Positions 1-10,797 of a DNA stretch of 29,174 nt are shown piece by piece. Position 1 is the first letter of the stretch. Each line of letters begins with the position of its first letter. Origin of the DNA: Ophioceras dolichostomum (taxonomy: Eukaryota > Ascomycota > Sordariomycetes > Magnaporthales > Ophioceraceae); NCBI GenBank assembly GCA_003049485.1, contig PYST01000152.1, positions 1-29,174 on the forward strand, written 5' to 3'. A program made the position numbers and the translations under genes. The notes under the pieces were generated by a model, which was not told the origin of the DNA, did no database searches, and worked only from the letters and a program-made list of their open reading frames with translations.

Positions 1-64
1 CGGCGCGACGACGAAGACGACGGCTGGTGGTCCTGTACAACTTGTATCCTTCCTGTATCCTGTC

Positions 65-97
65 GGGGAGGGGGAAGGGGAAACGGGGAGGAGGGGG
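65..97 (+). other. Potential G-quadruplex tract
   Basis: Five runs of at least four G occur within 33 bases (65-68, 70-74, 77-80, 85-88, 93-97), separated by one to four A-rich bases. This satisfies the usual four-run G4 pattern on the plus strand. Further G-runs continue to about 235. Confidence 0.6.
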
Positions 98-1418
98 AAA
101 GAAGAAACAGTTGTGTGTGGGCGGACGGCCGGCGTGGTGAAAGGCGAGGGGCGAGGCGAGGGAGGGTAGGGGGAGGAAGGATGAACAGAGAGAAGCCGAA
201 ACGAAAGAGACTCGTGGTGAGGGAAGGGGGGGGGGTTCCGAATGTTCCTTGATGATGATGCAGTGCGAGCTCGTTGTGATGCTGTTGTGTGCTGTGATGT
301 GGTGGTGGTGGTTGATGTTGGAGGGTTGTAGAGTGGTGGGTGTTGCCGTGATACTTTGCTACCTGAGTACATCTTTCTGTCCGGCTCCCGTCCCCTGTTG
401 GTACCTTAGGTACCTCAGCTTGGTACCTACTTGGGGGTGTGCGCTGAAAATGCCTGGTGATTTTCCCATATTTCCTCCATTGCATCGATTACAAATTGAA
501 CCGGGCGCTTGCTTGCCTCCTTCTTCTTCTTATTTTTTCTTTCTTTTTCTTCCTCCTTGTTTGTCTGCTTTGCTTGTCGGTCTCGAAGAGGAGAGGTTTT
601 GATGTGCAGTGTGCAGTGCGTTGCATGTGGACGGATAACTGGACTGAATATGGAGAGATACAGTGATGATGCGGGTCTGGGTCCTCGGATACAGTACTTT
701 CAAAATGGGTCCGCAACCTTCCGGTCACCGTTCCCTTGTTCCATTCCTCCCTTGTTCCCATGTAGGTTCCTCCCCCCCTGCTCCCTGCATGGCATGGGGT
801 AAGCAGGTGTTGCAGGCATGCCAGAGGCCGCTCTTTGGCCCTTGCCTTGGACCTCTTCCCACCTTGTCTTTGCGGTCAGTCGTTGTCGTGTGTTGTATAT
901 TGAAACGCAACGCGGGAACCGATTCGTTGAACCGAACGTGACGGAACGAAGGGATTGGCTTGCTTTGTTGGCCAGTGGGATCACGTCTTTTTTATTTTAT
1001 TTCTTATTATTTTTTCTTTTTCGACCACTCCTCTTCATGCCGTCCTCACGCGAGTCGCTCACACCAGAGAGTGGCAGGGAGAGAGGGAGGTCGACAGAGT
1101 CCGAAACCGACCGGCATCCCCGCCACGGCATAGCTCACTAGCCACTTGGCATCACTCAGGTGGCTTGCTGGCTTGCTTCTCCTGTACGCCCGTATTAGTT
1201 GTTACTTGCTTTGCTTGCTTTGCTGTGATTCGATCCGCGGAAAATGCCTCACCCTCTTTTTGTCTTTTTCAAGGGGTACCTGTACTATAGTAGCGCGTAT
1301 GATCAGTGCAGATACTTCAAATAGTGCGCAGATAATGTAAGTGCGGTTAGTACCTTGATGGAAAGCGGGTGATCGGAGGCTCTGCTTGCTCGTCTTTGCT
1401 CATCTCGAATCTTCGCGT

Positions 1419-1455
1419 CCTGGGTGCCTGTCCTGGGTGCCTGTCCTGGGTGCCT
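1419..1455. repeat. 13-bp tandem repeat, about 2.8 copies
   Basis: The unit CCTGGGTGCCTGT is repeated at 1419-1431 and 1432-1444, with a partial copy at 1445-1455. The copies are identical, so the duplication looks recent. Confidence 0.9.
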
Positions 1456-1660
1456 CGGCGAGCCATTGGTCCAGCGAGAAAAGAACTCTGCAGGTGAGCC
1501 TGACCCGGACGGAGCGAGACACCGTGTCAAGCTTATGCTCAAATCATTTTACTACCTTGACATGTACGACGAAAGTACCCGCCATCACAGGCGGGAAGCG
1601 CGAGTGAAATGGGATGGGACGAAGCACGAGGTTGCAGAGGCTGGAGGCTGAACTGTGAAG

Positions 1661-1687
1661 AGCCAGCATCAGCCAGCATCAGCCAGC
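1661..1687. repeat. 10-bp tandem repeat, about 2.7 copies
   Basis: AGCCAGCATC occurs at 1661-1670 and 1671-1680, followed by a partial copy from 1681. No coding context is seen. Confidence 0.85.
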
Positions 1688-2469
1688 CACCAGCAAGTCG
1701 TGATGACGGGGAGGCAGGAGAGGTTGCCGTCGTCACTGGCTGATGATCCCAGGTCGATGATCACAGGTCGACGGCCACTGGTTGACTCCTTCATTATTAA
1801 TTCCGTCTCTAATATGTTGTCGACGGACCGGGGCCTGGTGGCCTGCTGGGTTACTTGATTTCGCTCACAGTGTGCCTCACAATGTGCCTGACTGCCGTGA
1901 GACAGACCCGGATGATGTGGTATGCGGAGCAAGTCCTGGCCTTTTTCTCTCCCGACGAAGAAGGGGGCACCTTTTTTTTCTTTCTTTCTTTCTCCACATC
2001 CCTCTCCACTCTCTGTCGACGTGTTGAGCAGAGAGGGTATGCAAGTACGGGAAGGAAGATGAGTTCCCTCAACACTATCTTCCTTCCCCTTGAGTCTTTC
2101 GTCAGTCTCAGCAAGGCATTTCCTATAGTAGTTCGAGTAAATCGCCCCGCAGCCGGGGATTCTTTTCTCTCCTCCTCCTCCTGTAAGGCAAGAGTGGAGA
2201 TTGAGTCTGATAAAAAGCAACAGTGCATCGACCGATCTGCGGTGCACTACCGCCAAGCACTTGTTTGGCCGGTGTGAAATGCGAGCCATGGTCCATGGTC
2301 CGCTTGTTGAGGGTCGGTCTGAGAGGGAGCGCAAAGGACGGACGGTCTGGCGGCTATGACCGACGGGACTACGGTCTATCATGCTCGATCGACGGAGCCA
2401 GGCTCCTTCTTTCCCGGGCCAAGACCCTGCTCTTGACATGTGGGCGGCACGAGGAAAAACGGGGAGGAT

Positions 2470-2572
2470 AGAGAAAGAGAGCGAGAGAGGAGGAGAGAGA
2501 GAGAGAAGCCACGGCTCCGCTTTTTTCCCTCTCTTTCTTTTTTTTTCTCCCCTCTCTCCTCCGCCACCCATC
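2470..2572. repeat. Polypurine block facing polypyrimidine block
   Basis: About 39 bases of almost pure GA (2470-2508) are followed, after a short centre containing AGCC-AC-GGCT, by about 54 bases of almost pure CT (2519-2572). The halves are imperfect inverted copies of each other. They could fold as a long weak hairpin or a triplex-type structure. Confidence 0.65.
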
Positions 2573-3321
2573 CCCTTGTACCCGGCCAATATTATGTAGG
2601 CGGTACATTTGTAGAACAAACGATAGGATACGAAATAGCCAGATGATAAGTGTGTGTGTGGTGTGCGTGTTCGCTTCATCTCTCGCCTCGGTCGGGAAAG
2701 AGCACGGTGATAATGGCGATAATGTGAGCAAAAAAAAAAAAAATTTGCTGAAGATGGCGGGAGGTCAAGTGAGCATGGGCACGCACGCACGGCTTGTGTT
2801 GGCTATTGCTTTTTCGTTGTGGACGACAAGGGATAACAGATCAGGACAAGCCGAGGTGGTGGGGGTGATCATGAACATTGAGAGTCCAATCCCCGGCTGG
2901 AAGTACCTCATGGGTCAAGACTCGGCCGTGAAAATGGGTCCGTTTCGGTCGCCTTACATTTGGAAAGAATTGGATTGGGTGGATGGACGGAACAATTGGA
3001 CCCTTTATTGAGGGGGAGGAGAAGGAGAACGGGGGGTTAACCTGGAGGAGGAGGAGGAGGAGAGAGGAAGCAGAAAAGAGACGAGCAACTTACAATACAT
3101 TGTACATGGAAGGGAGGTGTGGAGCGGCGGGCAGCGGGTAGCGCTTGATGGCCGGAGGATGATCAGGAAGGAGGTACCTTTGCATGTAGGTACTCTGCTC
3201 CCTTGGTATGTTATGCTGGCTCGCTGGCTGCTGAGCCGACTCGACTCCCTGGCAAACCGGTCACGGCCCGCATGCCCACTCCTCCGCCCTCCCACTCTCT
3301 ATTCAGAGTTCTCACCACCAC

Positions 3322-3352
3322 GGGAGGGGGGTGGAGGGTGGAGGGTGGAGGG
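3322..3352 (+). other. Potential G-quadruplex with TGGAGGG repeats
   Basis: GGG runs at 3322-3324, 3326-3331, 3336-3338, 3343-3345 and 3350-3352 are separated by short loops. The last three lie in a 7-bp TGGAGGG tandem repeat. This meets the G4 pattern on the plus strand. Confidence 0.6.
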
Positions 3353-5106
3353 AAGGAGCAAATCAGAGAATTAGAAACCGACAAGCTTGATTTTATCGAT
3401 GTCCGCTTGAGGTCTTGCCAGGCTGCCAGGGACGATGATGAGGCACGCACCTGGGAGACCATTGTCCGTTCCCTCATCTCTCATATCATGATGCCTGGAC
3501 CATGGAAGGTACCTTGGAAGGCACCTTGGTGTCGTACCTTACAACGTAGGTAGCAGGCTTTTAGGCACCCCAGGCCAGGGTTGGCATGTTCTCCAAGGTT
3601 GGGTTGGGTAGCAAGGTCGCAGCAGTGGTCGGTGACCGACTGACTCTCATCAGACCAGATCTCGCGGTCGCGCCCCTCTCGTCGATTTTGACCGATGGTG
3701 TTCTTTCGTGCAAGAATCCTTCCCCGAGGCGAGGAGCAAAGGAGAATATTGGGTCGCGTCTCTGGTGGTGGTTTAGAGTTGGACTAATTTTCAGCCACCC
3801 CACCTTTGCAGCCCACCAAGAGGGTTGCTTGCTTGCTGCTTCTGTTGCTGCTGACCGAGGATGGGCATGGCGACATTGGAGCTAGGATCAATACTGTGTA
3901 TGTGTGCTACAGCTGAGTGGCCACAAACCACGCATTCTTCCCATGCGCCAGTTTGTGGATGCATGAATACATGCATGTGCAAGTGTGCTACAGGGGGGGG
4001 GGATGGAAGACGGGAAGACGGGAGAAGGAGAAGAAGCACTAGCAGAGACGAGACGAGAAAAGATCGACAATGTCCGTGAAAGGGGGAATGAGAGAGAATG
4101 AAGCAAGGGGGGTTCGCTGGACTTGGGAAATGAAAGGCGCCCGGATTGTCCTCGGACCGGAGAGGGAGCTGAACAAGATACAAGAGTGGTACTGTGTGCC
4201 CACGTCCGTACCTACGGAACACTGTCGAGTTATCTTACCTAACCTGGCGGCCTGGCTGGCATTGAGACGCAAGGGAAGAAAAATTCATTGATTGACCTGA
4301 AGTGTTTATCTCAATCACGATCGCGGTAGCGCTGGTTTCCCAGATGGAGATACGCGTTCTGTCCGTCCAACAGGGCAGGTCGGAGCGACATTGGGAGGTG
4401 GTGCGGGCGGGAGGGTCTAGCCGGAAGCTAAGAGGCTGAAGCTTTGGACCCGATGCTTGCCTGATGTCGATTGCAGGCAGGCGTTGCATACGGTGGTATG
4501 TGTTTCGAGCTCTCTGATATTCGTTTCCTTCTTTTTCTTTCATTCTTTTGTCCACGTCCTTGTTCTCGTCCTCAATGTCCTCAATGTTGTTCGACGCAGA
4601 ACACTGGAGTCGTCGGAGGGTAGGTTTGTGCACTGTGTGTGTGACGATGCACTGCAGGCTGCCCAGCCCGGAGTGGCGCCTCCTCCTCTTCGTCCTGTTT
4701 GTGCTTTTGTACTGTAATATTACTACGATGGTGGTACAGGCATTTCATCCCCCCTCTCTGACACGGGCGGGTGACGGGCTGAGAAAGGAGGTGAGGGGGG
4801 AAAGCACGGGATGGCTATACCCTGGTAAGCCCGGGCAGCTTAGCTCGATTCAGACCATTCGGACGAAAATATGAGAAAATAAAGACACTAAGAGAAAAAG
4901 ATCGAAAAGGGAGGACCCGATGGCCTATCGGATCGTGAATTGCGGTGAGGCTGGCCGGCGGCTTGCCCCGGTGAGGGTGAGCAAATGACAAAAGAAGTAA
5001 TTGGCTCGTGGGTTGGCGACTACCAAGGTACCTCGAGAGAGGGAGGTGCGCTCGGTGTTTGTTGGTTGGTGCTTCTTCGGCACGGTGGGGGGTGGGCGTT
5101 GCAGTT

Positions 5107-5172
5107 CGGTGCGAAGCGGTGCGAAGCGGTGCGGTGCAGTGCGGTGCGGTGTGGTGCGGTGTGATGTGATGC
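5107..5172. repeat. Degenerate GGTGC/GCGAAGCGGT minisatellite
   Basis: The 10-bp unit GCGAAGCGGT is repeated at 5111-5130. It runs into several copies of the 5-bp unit GCGGT and its variants, then GTGAT. The gradual change of unit suggests slippage with point decay. It lies outside any supported gene. Confidence 0.75.
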
Positions 5173-6201
5173 CTTGATGCGTTGATGCGGTGGTGCACGG
5201 CACCGGCCTTTGATAGAGTCCTGTCCAGAGTCGTCGACGTATTGCTGGAGCTGCCTCAGGTACCCGATTCCCGGAACTGTTGAACTGGTTGCCACTGATG
5301 ATCGTGCACGGCGACTGATGATGGGAGAATGGACGTGGTCAGGTACGGTATCTACGCCTACCTGAAGTACCTTCGTATATCTTCCCACAACGAGAAAACG
5401 CCGGCGCGTGGCACATGAAAGACAAGTCAAGAGTATCAAGAGTGAAAAGCAAGGGCGACTCGTAGGGAACTGCCATATCCGGCGGCTGAGTTCCATCCGC
5501 TTCTTTTTTGCGTGGGGAGAGAGACCAAGACACGGGTCCTGGACAGTGCTCAGTCGGGGAGGACCAGACTGGAAGACCCCCGCCATGGTCGGGCAAGTCT
5601 TGCCTGCTTGGTGCAGTGGTCAGTGGTCAGTGGTTAGTGGGCAGTTGGCCGGAGGCTTGCATTGTGCAATCCAGCACTGAGCTCCCGGATATCGGGAGGG
5701 GAGGAGTTTGTACAACTGAACTGCTTCTATGTCTGTCCCATCCAATCCCCATCCCGGTTCCTCCTCCTCATCCTCCTCTTTTTCCTCTGGTCTTCCTCTC
5801 ACATTCACATCCTCCCATCCCCTCCCTTTGTTGTGCAGGCGTGCAGGCAAGGAGAGGTTCAGAGGTGCAGATATGCAGGAATCTCCTCGCGTCTGAAGCA
5901 GGTCTGAGGTGGCAGAGTTTTGCAGGGTCCCACGTGGTGTCGTCCAATCCGAGTCGGATCACGGGCAGAACGCAACCAACCCTCCCCTCCTCACCCGTAG
6001 GCGTATCGCGGGCGTTCGATAATTAATATTGCCAGGATTCGCGCATGCACATAGGCTGTAGGTTAGGTTGGGTAGGGTGTGTTTGGCTGTCCGGACAGGA
6101 CAGGACAGCATTGAATTGACACACGGCCGACGATAGGGAGAAAGGAATAAAAGCTGAGGGTGGGTGTATCCTGGCAATGAGGATGGCATGTGTGTTTGAA
6201 A

Positions 6202-6206
<5 letters not shown>

Positions 6207-6250
<44 letters not shown>
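6207..6250. repeat. (AG)n dinucleotide microsatellite
   Basis: Sixteen AG units (6207-6238) are followed by AA and five more AG units (6241-6250). This is a typical slippage-prone fungal SSR in non-coding DNA. Confidence 0.95.
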
Positions 6251-7352
6251 TGGATGGAGATGAGAATGTGCGAAAGAGAGGCTGGTCACCGGCAAGCAGT
6301 GAAAATGAAGGAGCCAGTCTAGCCAGCCTAGCCAACCGACTGACTCTCCGGCTCCCCATCTCGATGCTTTTGATCTCTTTATCGCGTCTCAGTTTCACCA
6401 AGCATCCCTTCCGTGCTGAATTCGCCGACCCCCATCCACATTTCCCCCCATCCCTGCTCCCTTCAATCCTCTGTCAGACGGCTGCGTTGTACCTACGCCG
6501 TGAACCAGGTTGAGTCAGTTGAGGGCCATGATATCGATGAATGAATGACATGGCGTTCGATTTTGGTGTGTTTGCCACTATTATTAAAGATGAAGAGATG
6601 GAAACGCAGTTGGGATTGACGGAATTGCAGCTTTAAGCGCTAGTGAAGAAAGCGTCTCCGGTGAACGGCGAACCCTCTTTTTTCGCTCGCCCACCCACTC
6701 AAAATTACCTACCTACTATCCTTGACCCGTCGACCCACTCACCGATTTTGCTTTCGCCGGCAGTCACCTTCGTCGAGCTTTCTGGCTGCCCGGGTTGAGG
6801 GAATAAAAAAGCAAACGTGTTGTGCCTTTTTGTTGAGAGCTCAAAGGGAGCACACCTAAGGCATAAACATCTGAAAAAGAAATGCACCTGCCACCACCTA
6901 AGCTTCCTGGAATCCACCCTCTGGCACCGTGACAAGAGAGATCGAGTCGCCGCCGCCGGACCGCTGCACCGCTTGCGCAATAAAAAACGACCGTGGTTAC
7001 ATCGAGCCCTGGCTTGCATTGCTCAGGCGGGCGGGCTTGCCGTCCTCGCGCTATCTTCCCTCCGTCCTCGGCATTCGGGTTCGGTGTGGGTGGTCGCTGG
7101 GAAGTCTGCTGCTTCTGCTGCTTCTGGACTTCTGGAGTTGTCTCTTCTCTGGCCTGGTTCTGGATAGTGCAGTCTCCTCCCAAGGCGTCAAGTCGTCAAG
7201 TCATCACAACACCTTCTTCGCCCTGAGAGTTTATGAGGTGGGAGCTGAGCCTCAACTCACTCACCTCACACACTTTCAGTGCAAGGTCGAGTGCTTCCGG
7301 TGTGCTCGCTCGAGACATAAAAGAGCAGGGCTCCAGTATTTTCCATCAACTA

Positions 7353-7367
7353 CTGGCTGGCTGGCTT

Positions 7368-7403
<36 letters not shown>
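7353..7403. repeat. (TGGC)n tetranucleotide microsatellite
   Basis: About a dozen copies of CTGG/TGGC run through this interval, with one interrupting CTTG at about 7365. It lies in the long region upstream of the zinc-motif/pseudo-caspase gene, possibly within its leader. Confidence 0.9.
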
Positions 7404-7407
<4 letters not shown>

Positions 7408-7984
7408 CTTGGTAGTGGTGGTGCTGTGCTTCTTGCATGACCGGGTCCTATTTTATTTCATGAGATTGGCTCGCTGCATCTTGTGTGGCAGCCCGCCCGC
7501 CTGCTTTTTGCTCGATTCCCTTTCGGGCACCACTTCACGGGCACCACTCCAACTTCACACCCCCGTCCGTCCTGTCTGAAGCCTTCACCCTACCTGACTT
7601 CGACTTGACTGCCACCACCGCTACCAACCTGCAGCTCACAGGGCACGCTGGGCCTCCCTTCTCTACTACCTTACCTACCTACTCTACTACCTAAACATCC
7701 CAAGTCAAGACCCCTTCACTCGTTACTGTTCCGGTTTTCTGCCAGTTGCAGCGTCCCCTACTACTACTGGTGGCCCGGTCAGTACAATACGTTGTGGTTG
7801 GGTTTTTTTGTGCAACCGCGCGACTCGACTTTCCATCCCTGGTACCCCGGATTCTCCTCGGCTGTCCCGTTCGCCAAAGGCCAGCCAGATCCCATACCTG
7901 ATCCGACCTCGCCTGTGCTGCCCTTCCTTGCTTTGCTCCATACCCTCCCGAGGACGCTCTAGTCTGTACCTCAAACCTCTCTCC

Positions 7985-8160
7985 GTGGAATAAATCCCTC
8001 CTTCCCTCACCCATACCTGCGCGCCCGTTTTTCCCTCCTTCGCCTCTTCACCTTCCTCACCGGTGTCCGGACCGTGCTCCTCTTCCTCCCCTCCTTCCTT
8101 CTTCTTCTCCCCTCCGTCTCTCTCTGTCTATTCTTCTTCTTTTCTTCCGCGGCGGTCCAT
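7985..8160 (+). promoter_or_regulatory. CT-rich upstream tract of the 8580 gene
   Basis: The plus strand is dominated by CT-rich runs such as CCTCCTTCC and TTCTTCTTCT, ending about 420 bases before the proposed start codon. Pyrimidine-rich tracts like this commonly lie next to transcription start sites in filamentous fungi. Assigning it to this promoter or 5' leader is inference. Upstream ATGs lie between the tract and the gene, so either the leader is subject to uORF control or transcription starts further downstream. Confidence 0.45.
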
Positions 8161-8579
8161 GACGACCTACCTTTCTATCCGTTCCTTCCCAGCGTGCTTG
8201 TTCCTGGTTCCTGGTCTAAGGTTCTGAGCACCTTGCCCACTACACCCGCACTCACTGAATCTCTCTATCTCGCTCTAGGTATCTCTGTATCTCTCCACCC
8301 CCGCCTTAATTCTGGTCACGATCGCACTTTGTATTGTAATATTTTCTTATCTTTCTTGTCCATATTTGGTTCGGATAGACTTGGGCCCTGTCCTCTTGAC
8401 TTATCGTCGTCTTTTCCTTCCCTGCTGTCCTTTATCTTGGGGTGGTACGTTGTCTGCGCTGCCTCGCTCGGGCACCGGCCGGAGAGCTTCGTCTCTGAGG
8501 AGCCGCTCGCGCCTGCACTCGCCTGCCCGGCTTCTGGATGGTGACAAGCTGGCGGGCGCTGAAGTTGCCGACCCGGAAG

Positions 8580-10797
8580 ATGCATCCTGCCCCGAATCTG
8601 GCAGAGGCTCCTCCCAAGACGGATGAGTCTCGACCAGCGCCGCCGCAGCTGCAACGGCCGGGGAGCCCAGCATCGGCAACCAACTCCAACTCCCACTCTC
8701 AGGCCAGCCCCATTGACGACTCGCGCCACTCGCAAACCCCGTCTGCGTCGCCGCCGATGAGGAAGGACACCACTTCGTCCACCAGCACCACAGCCACGAA
8801 CGCCAGCTCGGCCACCATCACCTCCAATGAGACCAGCAGCACCTCGTACAGCCTGGATTCTTCTCCCCAGTACTCCAATAACAACCAGCCGCTCTTCTCG
8901 ATCAAGGAGGGTGTTGACGTGTCCGGCCGCCGTGCCAGTAGACGCCGTACCGGACCTCTATCTGCCGAGCAGCGGGAAAAGGCTGCGTTGATCCGGAAGC
9001 TAGGCGCTTGTAACGACTGTCGCCGTAGGAGGGTCGCTGTTAGTCCCCCCCTCTTTTCTCTCTGGACGCCTCTTGGCTTCCTTCCTGGCCAATTCTCTTG
9101 TCGCTTGCCCGCGTCTAGGTTTTGGAGCAGCTCTCTCGTGCCTCATTCCTTACCTCCCCCTCCTCAACTCAACTACCCCGCCCGCCATGGCTCCCCACCT
9201 AGACGCAAGGTCTTCCGTGTATTGTCCTTTGGCCTCGGAATATACTTACACATATTGGCTCTTTAGTGTCACCCAAACCACCATAACATGACCTGGGAAG
9301 ACGCTGTGCGCAAACATGGGCCTCACAGTCCGTCCTCAGTGCAGGAGCTGCCACAGCTTGGTATTCGACCCCTGAGCCCTCGGCCCCTGAGTCCGGCACC
9401 TGCCAGCAATGGGAACTCGACGGGGGCACCGCTCTTCACGCACGACCCCCAGGAGATGGAAATCGACAGCCCGCCAACGACGCCAAGCCAACATCTCGCG
9501 CCATCGGGACCCTCGATAGGGCGACCGTCAACGATCAACGAGGGTCGCATCCGGACGCCCTTGCCATCGGGACCCCGCCTGGAGAAGATCGCCGCGCAGG
9601 CTTCTCATGTCGCGGCGACTCACGCGGCTCAGGCTGCCCATGCAGCTCACGCAACCCACTCAACTCACACAGCCCACACAGCCCAGTCGCATGTTCTTCC
9701 GGGAATCGACAGCCTCAAGTCCGATCTGCAGACGACCGCTTCGCGAATCGCCTCCAACCCGTACCGAAGCCGCTACACGGGTGTGCATGTGCAGCTTTAC
9801 CATTGGGAAGACGACGACGACAAAGACGTTGCATCCGCCGTGCGTGAATTAGCCGAAGTGCTGGAGAAGCAGTACCAATACGTTTACGAGATCAAGCTGA
9901 TCCCGACTTCCTCCGAGAACTGCAAGAGCTCGTGGAGGTGGCTGTCGAAACACATTACCGCCTTCGTCGACCACCGAGACCAGCGAGACGTTTTAAAGAT
10001 CGTCTACTATCTAGGGCACAGCTACTTGGACGGCGATCGCGAGATGGTTCTATCCAGGTAAGGCAACCAGCCCGTTTGACTAACAAAGTCCTTGGGGAGT
10101 AGCGGCAGCTACCCCTACCCCTTGAGCTCGCTAGTTGAAGACAACTCTCCGATCACCCCATATTGGTGGTTTCACTGACAATTGTCGTTGTCCCTTCCAC
10201 TCCTTCAGCTCGCGAGACAAGCAGAAGTCGATCCGGTGGAGCGGAATACAACAAATCCTGGAGGAGGCCGTTTCCGACACCCTCATTGTGATGGACGCTG
10301 CCTACTACCCGTCCTCGAAGCTTGTGCGACGACAGGGCGTTTTGGAGGTGGTGGCGGCGTCGGCATCAGAAGACCATGCCCAGTGCCTTGATCGCACCTC
10401 GTTCACTCGCACCATAGCCGAACTCTTGCGCACGCGGGCGAGCCAGAAATTCCTCAGCCCAATGACGGCGGCTGAGCTTCACGCAAAGCTGCTCTCGAGC
10501 TATCCCAAGATGATCCAGGACCGACACCCGGAGCGGGAAGTCGTCACGAGCTTCCCTTCGCCACTACACATGCAGATCTCGGCTAACACGCGACTCCCGT
10601 CCGTCCTGCTGGCCCCTGTCCGCCGCGGCCTTCCATTCGGCATCGAACCGGACCAATCGGGACCGCAGATGAACCTTACGCTCCGCCTCAGCGACGATGC
10701 AATCAATCTGGAGAGTTGGGCGGAGTGGCTTCGCCTGATGCCCGATGGCATCAAGGACGTGAAGATCGATGGACCGTACCGTAATACGTTTAGATGA
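8580..10797 (+). CDS. Zinc-motif protein with inactive caspase-like domain
   Basis: Three exons, 8580-9038, 9267-10057 and 10209-10797, give 612 residues. The introns (228 and 151 nt) have GTTAGT and GTAAGG donors, and their phases join cleanly. Residues 1-120 are Ser/Thr/Pro-rich and probably disordered. Residues 142-161 hold GACNDCRRRRVA joined to CHPNHHNMTW, a C-x2-C...C-x3-H(H) pattern with a basic patch, resembling half of a fungal Zn2Cys6 finger. Residues 267-296 are His/Ala/Thr-rich. Residues about 326-540 match the fungal peptidase C14-like fold: a starting strand (HVQLYHWEDDDD), VYYLGH with the expected catalytic His404, then IRWSGIQQILEEA and LIVMDAAYY. The LDCC-type cysteine position is Ala447/Ala448, so proteolysis is unlikely. 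A nuclear or signalling scaffold role is possible, but the function is unknown. The ATG at 8580 has A at -3. An in-frame ATG at 8538 would add 14 residues but has T at -3. Confidence 0.85.
9606..9693 (+). repeat. His/Ala/Thr-coding degenerate repeat in exon 2
   Basis: Imperfect repeats of GCTCACGCAACCCAC-like units encode alternating Ala, Thr and His (for example AAHAAHATHSTHTAHT) at residues 267-296. This low-complexity linker separates the Cys/His motif from the caspase-like domain. A His-rich strip could bind metal, but that is inference. Confidence 0.75.

Larger units (their letters stand above)
1..6700. other. Long intergenic stretch without a convincing gene
   Basis: No open frame here has a recognisable domain, a plausible exon series or family-like protein sequence. 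The stretch is made of G-rich, GA-rich and CT-rich blocks, microsatellites, short tandem duplications and scattered GGTACC/TACCT words. Several frames stay open because purine or pyrimidine blocks are poor in stop codons. The longest ATG-started one is on the minus strand at 2679-1669 (about 336 codons), with low-complexity Lys/Glu/Gly and Ser/Leu/Pro runs. I treat it as unproven. The stretch may hold distal regulatory DNA or long non-coding transcripts of gene 1, or the leader of a gene left of the window. Nothing seen decides between these. Confidence 0.6.

Noticed and set aside
1..252. Stop-free plus-strand frame from the window edge to a TGA near 252
   Set aside because: It is made almost wholly of Gly/Arg codons from G-rich repeats. 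There is no evidence that it is the end of a real gene.
8538..8579. Start of the zinc-motif gene at the first in-frame ATG (8538)
   Set aside because: Its context is poor (T at -3), whereas the next ATG at 8580 has A at -3. Not excluded, only less likely.
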